Assembly (NCBI GenBank): GCA_945915085.1
Contig: CAMEET010000004.1
Coordinates: 1 to 40,386, forward strand
DNA: 40,386 nt
From: an uncultured Treponema sp.
Lineage (GTDB): Bacteria; Spirochaetota; Spirochaetia; Treponematales; Treponemataceae
Direction: 5' to 3'
Both the position numbers and the translations under genes were made by a program. Shown one piece after another: positions 16,631 through 24,520 of this stretch (the stretch's first letter is position 1; every line of letters starts with the position of its first letter). The notes below the pieces were generated by a model, which was given only the letters and a program-made list of their open reading frames with translations, ran no database searches and was not told the DNA's origin.

Positions 16631-17272
16631 TTATTTATTACTGTCAGAACTTGAAGTTTCTTTATGCCTGTTATCAAAATATCCGCCATCCTCAAGATAA
16701 CGTCTGCGAGTCATAATCAGATTAATCAATTCCTGATACATATTAAAATCAATCTCAAGCGACATCGGCAAAAGAAAAAATTCCGTTTCATCACAATATC
16801 GTTCAATAAATTTCGGATCAGTCACATATCCAAGCGAAATCATATTGGAAATTCTATCAGCACATTTCAGAATTTTTGCTTTCTGACTTCCAGTGTCAAG
16901 AATTCGATGCAAAAAAGCACGTTTATCTTCATCAGCACGGCGTGTCACTTCCATAACCAAATCCAAAACCTGTTGACCTTCTTCATCCGCATTAATAATC
17001 TGTTTTTTATCAAAATCAGGAATATCTTCCACAGTATCATGCACAATCGAAGCCTTGAGCAAAATCGAATCGATATAACCGTAGTCAATCAAAATGGCAA
17101 GCGTATCCATCTGATGACGAAACATATTTCCACCGGCATGACGGGCTTTTCCAATCAACCCGGTAGCAAGCTGCATATATGGAGCAAGTCGCATATCGCT
17201 AAGTTTTTGCATTTTCTGCAAATCCATTTTTTGAGAACGTTCAACATTCATTACATACTTTTGTTTTACCAT
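16631..17272 (-). CDS. Small SpoT-like HD alarmone hydrolase
   Basis: 213 residues. The Rel/SpoT/MESH1 hydrolase residues are all visible: His53 (FRHQMD), His78-Asp79 and Glu82-Asp83 in IVHDTVEDIP, Asp139 and Asn143 in LKCADRISNM. No synthetase, TGS or ACT domain follows, so it fits the small alarmone hydrolase class, which removes pyrophosphate from (p)ppGpp; the substrate is inferred. AAAGGAG lies eight nt before the ATG. It follows valS on the same strand after a 129-bp spacer with three hairpins, so co-transcription is possible and would link tRNA charging to alarmone turnover. Confidence 0.8.
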   Translation of the reverse strand: MVKQKYVMNVERSQKMDLQKMQKLSDMRLAPYMQLATGLIGKARHAGGNMFRHQMDTLAILIDYGYIDSILLKASIVHDTVEDIPDFDKKQIINADEEGQQVLDLVMEVTRRADEDKRAFLHRILDTGSQKAKILKCADRISNMISLGYVTDPKFIERYCDETEFFLLPMSLEIDFNMYQELINLIMTRRRYLEDGGYFDNRHKETSSSDSNK

Positions 17273-17303
17273 ATGCGAAACTCCTTTAATAATAAAAATT
17301 CAG

Positions 17304-17389
17304 GAGGGAGAAGTCTCTCCCTCGCGTCAGCCCAAAGGGCTTTTGCTACCCTCTCTAGCGGGGCAAAATTTAAATAGTTCCTGCCCCGC
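17304..17389. repeat. String of micro-hairpins in the valS-hydrolase spacer
   Basis: GAGGGAGA/TCTCCCTC (17304-17311 and 17316-17323), AGCCC-AAA-GGGCT (17329-17341) and GCGGGGCA/TGCCCCGC (17358-17365 and 17382-17389) are perfect stems in succession. The G+C content is visibly higher than that of the flanking genes. No U tract is adjacent on the minus strand, so they are not ordinary terminators. Confidence 0.75.
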
Positions 17390-17401
17390 AACGCCCAGGT
17401 T

Positions 17402-20110
17402 TTATTTTAACTCTTCAATATATGCAGCAAGAGTTGCAATCTTCTTTTGGCTTTCAGCAAGACGAGCTTTTTCTTCATCTACAAGGTTTTGAGGAGCATG
17501 TTTTGCAAAGTTTCCATTGAGTTTATTTTCACTCATTCTTGCATATCCCTGTTCTTTTTCCATAGCTTTCTGGAAACGAGAAAGGAGCTGTTCTTTATTT
17601 ATGCTTTCGTCCACGAGAACAAAGGCTTCAAATCCTTTTCCTACAGTTCCAATAGACGAAGCAGGTTTTGATTCCACGAATTCCACTTTTGCAACACCTG
17701 CCAAAAGCTGAATCATTTCTACCTTTTCTTTTGCAACTTCTGCAGCACTGCCCTTTTCTGTTTTAATAGCAATATTAATCTTTACAGCAGGGTCAATTCC
17801 ACAATCAACTTTTGCAGCACGAACTTTTGCAATCAAATCTTTAAGAGCATCAAAACGTTCCTGTATTTCATCATTTTCACGCTCTGAAACAACTTCAGGG
17901 TAAGGTGCATTTATAAGCATGCCGACATAATTTGAGTTTGTAATAATTTTTCCTTTTCGGGTTGAAACAAGTTCAGTAAGCGGAAGTTTCTGATAAATTT
18001 CTTCTGTAACAAAAGGAATGTATGGATGCAACAATCTTAAAGATTCTTCAAGAATATTCATCAAAACTGTAGCCTGACGGTCTTTTTCCTTATCATCACC
18101 ATTTTTGAAATTAATTTTTGTAGCTTCAACATACCAGTCACAAAATTCATTCCAGAAAAATTCCATAATAGCACTAGCTGCATCATTATATCGGTAACTT
18201 TCCAACGCTTCTCTTGCAATTTTTGCAGCATTATTTAACCGTGCATAAATCCATAAATCAAGTTCAGTCAAATCTTCATCACAAACTGGAACAAGATTTC
18301 GTCCTTCAAGATTTCCCAAAAGATAACGACTTGCATTCCATACTTTATTGCAAAAACGTGAACCAAGTTTAAACGAATCTTTATCAATCAGAATATCCTG
18401 ACCTTGTGCACACATAAATCCGAGAGTAAACTTCAGTGCATCAGCACCGTACATATCAATAATCTCAAGTGGATCCATTCCGTTTCCAAGAGATTTAGAC
18501 ATTTTGCGTCCCTGCTTGTCGCGAACAAGACCGTGAATGTAAATGTCATGGAACGGAGCTTTGCCTGTGAACTCAAGTCCTGCCATTATCATGCGGCTTA
18601 CCCAGAAAAAGATAATGTCGTATGCAGTAACAAGGGCAGTTGTCGGGTAGAATTTTTGTAAATCTGGAGTATTTTCTGGCCATCCCAAAGTTGAAAAAGG
18701 CCACAACCATGAACTAAACCAAGTATCAAGAACATCAGGATCCTGAGTAAGATTTTTTGATCCGCATTTAGGACAACAGTCAGGATCTTCACGACTTACA
18801 ATTGTTTCTCCACATTCACAATACCATGCAGGAATTCTGTGTCCCCACCAAATTTGACGGCTGACACACCAGTCTCTGATTCCTGTGAGCCAGTGTTCAT
18901 AAGTATTTTCCCATTTACGTGGATAGAAAACAATTTCGCCTTTTTTCCATGCTTCAAGAGCTTTATCTGCCATAGGCTTCATTTTTACAAACCACTGTGC
19001 AGAAAGATAAGGTTCAACAACAGTTTTACAGCGGTAACATTTTCCTACCGAGTGATTCATCTTTTCTTCGCATTTGAAAAGGCCCGCTTCTGTTAAATCT
19101 TCAATAACAAGAGCTCTTGCTTTAGCACAAGATAATCCGCGGTATTTTTCAGGAACATTTTCGTTTAAAGTTCCATCAGGATTTAAAAGATTAATTACTT
19201 CAAGATTATGTCTTTTTCCAACTTCCCAGTCATTTGGATCGTGAGCTGGTGTGATTTTTACCATACCAGTTCCAAATTCCATATCAACATATTCATCAGC
19301 AATAATTGGAATTTCTTTGCCAGTTAAAGGAAGTTTTAGTTTTTTTCCTACAATTGATTTGTATCGTTCATCATTTGGATTAACGGCAACTGCTGTATCA
19401 CCAAAAAAAGTTTCAGGACGAGTTGTAGCTACTTCAATTTTTCCAGAACCATCAGCATATTCATAATAAAGATGATACATTGCTCCTGCAGTATCTTCGT
19501 GGTCAACTTCATCATCAGCAAGAGCCGTACCGCAACGAGGACACCAGTTTACAAGTCTGTTTCCTTTATACATCAATCCGCGTTCATAAAGTGTAACAAA
19601 AACATCTCGAACTGCTTTTGAAAGTCCTTCATCATAAGTAAAACGTTCACGTTCCCAATCAGTTGAGTTTCCGAGTTTTCTCTGTTGTTTTACAATGATG
19701 TTGTGATGGTCTTCTTTTACTTTCCATGTACGTTCCAGAAATTTTTCACGTCCCAAATCATTACGTGTTAAACCTTCTTTTTTTAGCTGACGTTCTACAA
19801 CATTCTGTGTAGCAATTCCAGCATGGTCAGTTCCAGTTACCCAAAGAGTATTATCACCTTTCATACGATGATAGCGAACTACAATATCCTGTAATGTATT
19901 ATTTAATCCGTGTCCCATGTGAAGAACACCAGTTACGTTTGGAGGAGGAATGACGACTGTATAATTTCCCTGACACTTATCACACTGACAGTGTACTGGA
20001 GAAGATTCATCACTTGCAGGTTTAAAATAACCTTTAGATTCCCAGTCATTGTAGATACGGTCTTCAAAAGATTTTGGATCGTACGCCTTTTCAAGTTCAA
20101 TTGCTTTCAT
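17402..20110 (-). CDS. valS: Valyl-tRNA synthetase
   Basis: 902 residues, class I aminoacyl-tRNA synthetase. The HIGH motif is HMGH at 64-67 (PPPNVTGVLHMGHGLNN) and the KMSKS motif reads GRKMSKSLGNGMDP. The editing domain (TTRPETFFGDTAVAVNP), the anticodon-binding domain and the C-terminal coiled coil (EKARLAESQKKIATLAAYIEEL) are present. A cysteine-rich insertion (HCQCDKCQGNY, 40-50) lies just before HIGH, and a zinc-type cluster (WYCECG, CCPKCG) lies in the centre. It charges tRNA-Val in the cytoplasm. GAGG lies seven nt before the ATG. The divergent neighbour is gapdh. Confidence 0.97.
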   Translation of the reverse strand: MKAIELEKAYDPKSFEDRIYNDWESKGYFKPASDESSPVHCQCDKCQGNYTVVIPPPNVTGVLHMGHGLNNTLQDIVVRYHRMKGDNTLWVTGTDHAGIATQNVVERQLKKEGLTRNDLGREKFLERTWKVKEDHHNIIVKQQRKLGNSTDWERERFTYDEGLSKAVRDVFVTLYERGLMYKGNRLVNWCPRCGTALADDEVDHEDTAGAMYHLYYEYADGSGKIEVATTRPETFFGDTAVAVNPNDERYKSIVGKKLKLPLTGKEIPIIADEYVDMEFGTGMVKITPAHDPNDWEVGKRHNLEVINLLNPDGTLNENVPEKYRGLSCAKARALVIEDLTEAGLFKCEEKMNHSVGKCYRCKTVVEPYLSAQWFVKMKPMADKALEAWKKGEIVFYPRKWENTYEHWLTGIRDWCVSRQIWWGHRIPAWYCECGETIVSREDPDCCPKCGSKNLTQDPDVLDTWFSSWLWPFSTLGWPENTPDLQKFYPTTALVTAYDIIFFWVSRMIMAGLEFTGKAPFHDIYIHGLVRDKQGRKMSKSLGNGMDPLEIIDMYGADALKFTLGFMCAQGQDILIDKDSFKLGSRFCNKVWNASRYLLGNLEGRNLVPVCDEDLTELDLWIYARLNNAAKIAREALESYRYNDAASAIMEFFWNEFCDWYVEATKINFKNGDDKEKDRQATVLMNILEESLRLLHPYIPFVTEEIYQKLPLTELVSTRKGKIITNSNYVGMLINAPYPEVVSERENDEIQERFDALKDLIAKVRAAKVDCGIDPAVKINIAIKTEKGSAAEVAKEKVEMIQLLAGVAKVEFVESKPASSIGTVGKGFEAFVLVDESINKEQLLSRFQKAMEKEQGYARMSENKLNGNFAKHAPQNLVDEEKARLAESQKKIATLAAYIEELK

Positions 20111-20403
20111 TCACTTTCCTCACAACAAAAAAATAATCATTAACAATCGGTCCGCATCAGACAGACTTTTTGTACAGTAAGACAGATTTTTTATTCCCCT
20201 GTTCTGCTGTTTTTCGTAATAATATATAGGAAATTGTGGAGTTATGCAAGAAAATGTATTTTTTTTCTATATTTTAGATTCAATTTTGAACCTAAAAACA
20301 CTAAAAAACAATTATGCTGACACGTATTTTAAATTCTCTGCACTTGGAATTTTCACCTGGATTTTTTTGAAATCCTTTTATTTTTATTTTACTGTAGACT
20401 ATT
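20111..20403. other. Divergent spacer between valS and the GAPDH gene
   Basis: No convincing gene. It contains a direct repeat AGACAGA-Y-TTTTT (20159-20171 and 20182-20194) on the valS leader side. A 63-codon open frame at 20244-20435 is AT-rich, overlaps the gapdh promoter and has no recognisable domain; I do not call it. Confidence 0.4.
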
Positions 20404-20432
20404 TTGAAAAAATGCGTTATTCTTATTATAAT
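20404..20432 (+). promoter_or_regulatory. Promoter of the GAPDH gene
   Basis: TTGAAA (20404-20409), a 17-nt spacer and a perfect TATAAT (20427-20432). AGGAG (20453-20457) serves the ATG at 20465, giving an ordinary leader of about 26 nt. Confidence 0.85.
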
Positions 20433-20464
20433 TAATTTTAATCTAATTTTTTAGGAGATATAAA

Positions 20465-21496
20465 ATGGCAGTTAGAGTTGCTATTAATGGTTTTGGCCGT
20501 ATTGGTCGTTTGGCTTTCCGTCAGATGTTCGAAGCTGATGGTTATGAAGTAGTTGCTATCAACGATTTGACAAGCCCAAAAATGCTTGCTCACCTTCTTA
20601 AATATGATACAGCTCAGGGTGGATTCATGGGTCGTATCGGTGAAGGAAAACACACTGTAGAAGCTACAGAAGATTCTATCATTGTTGATGGAAAAGAAAT
20701 CAAAATCTCTGCTGAAAAAGATGCAGCTAACTGTCCATGGGCAGCAAACAAAGTTGACGTAGTTCTTGAATGTACAGGTTTCTACTGTGCAAAAGACAAA
20801 GCTGCTGCTCACATTACTGCAGGTGCTAAAAAAGTTGTAATTTCTGCTCCAGCTGGAAATGATCTTCCAACAATCGTTTACAATGTAAACCACAAAACTC
20901 TTACAAAAGAAGATAACATCATTTCTGCTGCTTCTTGTACAACAAACTGTTTGGCTCCAATGGCTAAAGCTTTGAATGATTATGCTCCAATTGCTTCTGG
21001 TATCATGTCTACAATTCATGCTTACACTGGTGACCAGATGATTCTTGATGGTCCACAGCGCAAAGGTGACCTCCGCCGTTCACGTGCTGGTGCACAGAAC
21101 ATCGTTCCTAACTCAACAGGTGCTGCAAAGGCTATCGGTCTTGTAATTCCTGAATTGAATGGAAAACTCATTGGTTCTGCTCAGCGTGTTCCAACACCTA
21201 CAGGATCAACAACTATTCTTACTGCTGTTGTAAAAGGTAAAGATGTAACAAAAGAAGGAATCAACGCTGCAATGAAAGCAGCTGCTACAGAATCTTTCGG
21301 ATACAACGAAGATGAAATTGTTTCTTCTGACGTTATCGGTATGAAATATGGTTCTTTGTTCGATGCAACACAGACTATGGTTTCAAAAATTGATGATGAT
21401 ACATATCAGGTACAAGTTGTTTCTTGGTACGATAACGAAAACTCTTATACATCACAGATGGTAAGAACAATTAAATACTTTGCAGAAAACTGCTAA
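20465..21496 (+). CDS. gap: Glyceraldehyde-3-phosphate dehydrogenase, type I
   Basis: 343 residues. The Rossmann motif [14 protein letters not shown] is at 7-20, an NAD-preferring Asp34 follows (AINDLTS), and the catalytic Cys158 lies in [12 protein letters not shown]. The C-terminal [14 protein letters not shown] segment is intact. The cytoplasmic enzyme oxidises glyceraldehyde-3-phosphate with NAD and phosphate. The canonical promoter, strong ribosome site and regular codon choice point to high expression. It is monocistronic with its own terminator. Confidence 0.98.
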   Translation: MAVRVAINGFGRIGRLAFRQMFEADGYEVVAINDLTSPKMLAHLLKYDTAQGGFMGRIGEGKHTVEATEDSIIVDGKEIKISAEKDAANCPWAANKVDVVLECTGFYCAKDKAAAHITAGAKKVVISAPAGNDLPTIVYNVNHKTLTKEDNIISAASCTTNCLAPMAKALNDYAPIASGIMSTIHAYTGDQMILDGPQRKGDLRRSRAGAQNIVPNSTGAAKAIGLVIPELNGKLIGSAQRVPTPTGSTTILTAVVKGKDVTKEGINAAMKAAATESFGYNEDEIVSSDVIGMKYGSLFDATQTMVSKIDDDTYQVQVVSWYDNENSYTSQMVRTIKYFAENC

Positions 21497-21513
21497 GTTT
21501 TGATTTAGTTAGA

Positions 21514-21544
21514 AAAAGGCCTTCTTCGGAAGGTCTTTTTTTTT
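21514..21544 (+). terminator. Terminator of the GAPDH gene
   Basis: AAAAGGCCTTC and GGAAGGTCTTTT form a stem with a short TTC loop, followed by a long T tract ending at 21544. Confidence 0.9.
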
Positions 21545-21660
21545 GCCTGAAACTCTTTTCAATATCGTACGACTTTACCAGCCGCTTTCTTGCTTCGCAA
21601 AAAGTTTTTGCACAACCATACGCGCTTGCTTTGCTTGTGGATACACTAAAGTGAAAAATT
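21545..21660. other. Repeat-like spacer beyond the GAPDH terminator
   Basis: No gene. It holds a small palindrome GCAAAAA/TTTTTGC (about 21597-21612) and the string CGCGCTTGCTTTGCTTG, which looks like degenerate intergenic repeat material leading into the GGGGACAGACC elements. Confidence 0.4.
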
Positions 21661-21785
21661 GGGGACAGACCTTATTTTCATGCTGAAATTTCAGTTTTCA
21701 ACAGTTGACATTTTGTACGTTAAAATGGGGACTGACCTTGGTAATATAAACAGGCACGAACAATATCAGCAAGGTCTGTCCCTTT
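21661..21785 (+). repeat. GGGGACAGACC motif cluster (RAYT/REP-like)
   Basis: GGGGACAGACCTT occurs at 21661-21673, GGGGACTGACCTTG at 21727-21740 and the inverse CAAGGTCTGTCCC at 21770-21782, followed by a T run. The last two form a long hairpin with one mismatch and a loop of about 29 nt. A fourth copy lies in the element at 21947-22064. This motif is, to my knowledge, typical of sequences mobilised by REP-associated tyrosine transposases; no transposase gene is present here. Confidence 0.7.
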
Positions 21786-21946
21786 TTTAACTCAATCTGT
21801 TAAACTCGCGCTAACTGCAAACCAAACTAACTGTGGTGTTCAAATTTTCTGGAACGTGCCACAGCAAGTTCGCCAGTTGACTGTCTGAGGCGCAGGGTTT
21901 TAAACTGCACAGCGCACCGAGGCTTGAACAGGCACGCAAAGCGTGA

Positions 21947-22064
21947 GTTACAAACGATGTCACGTGCTATTTGTATTTCATGGAAAAAAGGGGACAGACC
22001 TTGTTTTTATAGCACAAGTTTTATTTTCCCCCTCCACACTCCTGCACGTGACATCGTTTGTAAC
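21947..22064. mobile_element. MITE-like element with perfect 21-bp terminal inverted repeats
   Basis: A 118-bp unit bounded by perfectly complementary 21-bp arms (21947-21967 and 22044-22064; each contains ATCGTTTG or its complement and CACGTG). It carries GGGGACAGACCTTG at 21990-22003. Imperfect complementarity continues outward (CACGCAAAGCGTGA against the complement of CGAGCGTTAGCGAGC). There is no open frame of note. It is read as a non-autonomous mobile or REP-type element. Confidence 0.65.
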
Positions 22065-22253
22065 CGAGCGTTAGCGAGCTGTGAAAGGCGACTGACGAAC
22101 TGCACTTTGCTGAAAATATAAAAAATATCTGTATAATCGGTTATGTTTAATTTTTCGTAACTTTTGAAAATTAATTAGGTATACTTGAAATAATTCTATA
22201 AAAATGTTAAATTATATGGATAAATTGTATATTCACTAATTTAAGGAGTTCCC

Positions 22254-22997
22254 ATGTCAGGACATAGTAAATGGGCCACCATTAAACATGCAAAGGGTTT
22301 AGCCGATGCAAAACGTGGTAAAATTTTTACAAAATTTATTAAGGAAATTTCTATCGCAGCTCGTATGGGTGGAGGTGATCCTAACTCTAACCCTCGTCTT
22401 CGTACTGTAATTATTAAAGCTCGTGCTGCAAACATGCCTAAAGATAACATTGATCGTGCTATCAAAAAAGGTACTGGTGAAGACGGTGGAGCAGCTTACG
22501 AAGAATTCCTTTATGAAGGATACGCTCCTGGTGGAGTTGCAGTAATGGTTGAAGTTCTTTCTGATAACAAAAACAGAGCAGCAGCTGACATCAAAAATAT
22601 TTTTAATAAAAGTGGCGGAAATCTTGGTACAACAGGTTCTGTTTCTCGTATGTTCCAGAGAAAAGGTACAATCGAACTCGATGCTGAAAAAGTAAATGAA
22701 GATGAAGTTATGGAAGTTGCTTTGGAAGCTGGTGCTGATGACATTGTAAACGAAGATGGAATTATTACAGTTACAACTTCTCCAGATGCTTTCTCTGGTG
22801 TTGCAGAAGCTTTACAGGAAAAAGGTTTTGAAACTCTTTCTGCTGATGTAGGAATGGTTCCAGATGCTTACACTCCAGTAGATAAAGACACTGCTGCAAA
22901 AGTTCAGAAGATGATTGACCGTCTTGAAGATAACGATGATGTTCAGAACGTTTATCATACTGCTGAATATCCAGATGACTTTGAACCAGAAGAGTAA
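22254..22997 (+). CDS. yebC: YebC/PmpR-family protein (TACO1-like)
   Basis: 247 residues. The family N-terminus MSGHSKWATIKHAKGLADAK and the segment ANMPKDNIDRAIKKGTGE are unmistakable, and the remaining two domains are full length. YebC proteins are now linked to translation of difficult (for example proline-rich) stretches and were earlier described as DNA-binding regulators. AAGGAG stands five nt before the ATG. The gene precedes ruvC, a very common neighbour, with a terminator between them. Confidence 0.96.
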   Translation: MSGHSKWATIKHAKGLADAKRGKIFTKFIKEISIAARMGGGDPNSNPRLRTVIIKARAANMPKDNIDRAIKKGTGEDGGAAYEEFLYEGYAPGGVAVMVEVLSDNKNRAAADIKNIFNKSGGNLGTTGSVSRMFQRKGTIELDAEKVNEDEVMEVALEAGADDIVNEDGIITVTTSPDAFSGVAEALQEKGFETLSADVGMVPDAYTPVDKDTAAKVQKMIDRLEDNDDVQNVYHTAEYPDDFEPEE

Positions 22998-23017
22998 TTA
23001 TTTTTTTCTCTTTTGAT

Positions 23018-23054
23018 AAAAACCGCTTTGATTTAATTCATGGCGGTTTTTTTT
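23018..23054 (+). terminator. Terminator after yebC
   Basis: AAAAACCGC (23018-23026) pairs with GCGGTTTTT (23043-23051), and a T run follows. It separates yebC from ruvC, so ruvC needs its own promoter or read-through. Confidence 0.85.
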
Positions 23055-23100
23055 ATGCGTAAAAGTTGTATTTTTTTATTTTACTTATTAATTGATAACA

Positions 23101-23646
23101 GTGATGACAGGAAATTCATTTAAATCTTTACCAGGAACGTTTATTGAATCAAAAAATTCTCATCAAAAAATCAGAAGGGTTTTAGGAATTGATCCGGGAC
23201 TTGCAAATACTGGTTTTGGAATTATTGATTTTTATAATGGCCGCTACAGAATGGTGAGTTATGGCTGCATTTCAACAAATGCGGATGAACCTCATGGGCA
23301 AAGACTTTTAAAAATTTACAATCACATTTCTTCTATTATAATGGAGTTTAAACCGACTGAAGCCGGCATGGAAACTTTGTATTTTGCAAAAAATGTTACC
23401 TCTGCGATGAATGTCAGTGAAGCACGCGGTGTGGTTTCTTTATGTCTTGCTCAAAACTGTATTCCTCTTGGTGAATGGACTCCAAATCAGATTAAACAGG
23501 CTGTCTGCGGTACTGCCAATGCTGATAAAAAACTTGTGCAGCAATATGTTAAACTTCTTCTTGGTTTGGAAACTGAACCAAAACCTGATCATGCTGCTGA
23601 TGCATTGGCTGGTGCAATTACTCAGCTTCATTATTCATCCATTTGA
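23101..23646 (+). CDS. ruvC: Holliday-junction endonuclease RuvC
   Basis: About 181 residues. The catalytic acidic residues are in RRVLGIDPGLANTG (Asp), METLYFAKN (Glu) and PKPDHAADALAGA (two Asp). The dimeric enzyme resolves Holliday junctions with RuvAB. About 25 residues precede the first catalytic strand, longer than usual, and no later start is available; possible starts are TTG 23092, GTG 23101 and ATG 23104, none with a ribosome site. ruvA and ruvB lie 3.1 kb downstream, beyond the accessory insert. Confidence 0.93.
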   Translation: MMTGNSFKSLPGTFIESKNSHQKIRRVLGIDPGLANTGFGIIDFYNGRYRMVSYGCISTNADEPHGQRLLKIYNHISSIIMEFKPTEAGMETLYFAKNVTSAMNVSEARGVVSLCLAQNCIPLGEWTPNQIKQAVCGTANADKKLVQQYVKLLLGLETEPKPDHAADALAGAITQLHYSSI

Positions 23647-23651
23647 AATAT

Positions 23652-23714
23652 AAAAAAAAGCACAATAAATTTACACGTAAATTTCGTAATTATAAAAATT
23701 TATCATGCTTTTTT
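23652..23714. terminator. Bidirectional terminator between ruvC and the membrane-protein gene
   Basis: AAAAAAGCA (23654-23662) pairs with TGCTTTTTT (23706-23714). The loop contains its own hairpin AAATTTAC-AC-GTAAATTT. It ends converging transcripts and marks the left edge of the accessory insert. Confidence 0.8.
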
Positions 23715-23721
23715 GAAAAGT

Positions 23722-24231
23722 CTATTTACCATTTATACCCAACAAATCAAGATTATAATTATCTATGGCAATTTTGTAATTGGAACCAGCAATTGAGCTT
23801 GTAAAAAACGCTCCAAAAATCGAAAAAAGAGTTCCGTATGTGGCCATAGAACTAATTGTTTCTTGATACGGCAGATTTTCATTGAAAGTATAAACAACAT
23901 TTGTTGTAATTCCAGCACAAGCAACACCAAGTAAAACGTAAGTAACAACAGTCCATGCAATATATCTTTTCATAAATGTTTTATTTTCGGGAACAGTCAA
24001 AAGCATTTTATTTACTTCCGAGTGTTTAATTTTTTCTCCGTTCGGATTTTGATAACTCGCATTTGACAATAAATCCTGAACATTCATAATATATTTTTCA
24101 TTGAGAAGTGAAATCGACAGTTCCTTTTTATTTTCCTCATTTTTAAAACTGTCCAATTCTTCATTATTCTGTGCAAACGTAGAAAATAAACCGACAGCAA
24201 TCATAAATATTGACAAAACATATTTTTTCAT
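23722..24231 (-). CDS. Unknown exported protein with two transmembrane helices
   Basis: 169 residues; I do not recognise the family. A signal peptide (MKKYVLSIFMIAVGLFSTFA, 1-20) is followed by a polar region of about 65 residues and two hydrophobic helices (about 90-110 and 129-149), then a short polar tail. GAGG lies five nt before the ATG. The segment FKNEENKKELS...NEKY (29-47) resembles FKNEKELS...EKY in the lipoprotein encoded upstream, also at DNA level. It is the distal gene of the minus-strand pair in the insert. It could be a small envelope assembly or sensing partner, but no function is assigned. Confidence 0.75.
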   Translation of the reverse strand: MKKYVLSIFMIAVGLFSTFAQNNEELDSFKNEENKKELSISLLNEKYIMNVQDLLSNASYQNPNGEKIKHSEVNKMLLTVPENKTFMKRYIAWTVVTYVLLGVACAGITTNVVYTFNENLPYQETISSMATYGTLFSIFGAFFTSSIAGSNYKIAIDNYNLDLLGINGK

Positions 24232-24335
24232 AGTTTCCTCGCAAAAAAAATATTTAGATATCTTCTTATGTAACTTTTCAAGTCTACAAAAAATGTTACA
24301 ATAAGTATATACGAATTTTAAAAATAAACTCAGTA

Positions 24336-24478
24336 AGTTTGCGTTGATTATTACATATGCAACGCAAACTGATTAATATTCTTTTTACACTATTTATTTT
24401 ATATTGTAAACAGTGTAAAAAAATAAACACTAGAATCAAAAATATTTATTTGTATTATCATATAAAATACAAATAAAT
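24336..24478. repeat. Three successive perfect inverted repeats
   Basis: AGTTTGCGTTG/CAACGCAAACT (24336-24346 and 24360-24370), TTTTTACACT/AGTGTAAAAA (24382-24391 and 24412-24421) and ATTTATTTGTATT/AATACAAATAAAT (24444-24456 and 24466-24478). The stems are 11, 10 and 13 bp without mismatch. They lie between the two minus-strand genes of the insert. The arms have the wrong polarity of A and T runs for a classic terminator. Confidence 0.8.
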
Positions 24479-24520
24479 GTGTTAACTTATATCTTTCATG
24501 ATTTTGAAATTTAAGTTTTT

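Noticed and set aside
20111..20240. Possible T-box or other riboswitch in the valS leader
   Set aside because: No T-box consensus or specifier stem was seen; only a short direct repeat AGACAGA is present.
20244..20435. A 63-codon AT-rich plus-strand frame between valS and gap
   Set aside because: It overlaps the gap promoter, has biased Phe/Tyr/Lys composition from AT-rich DNA and shows no domain or signal peptide.
21730..21742. TGACCTTGGTAA resembles the complement of the tandem TGACCAAGGTCA sites at 25555-25589
   Set aside because: It is part of a GGGGACTGACC repeat; the overlap of two short motifs is not enough to claim regulator binding there.
21547..22253. Possible decayed transposase gene among the GGGGACAGACC repeats
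   Set aside because: No frame translates to Y1_Tnp-like motifs (no HUH); only short frames without homology were seen.
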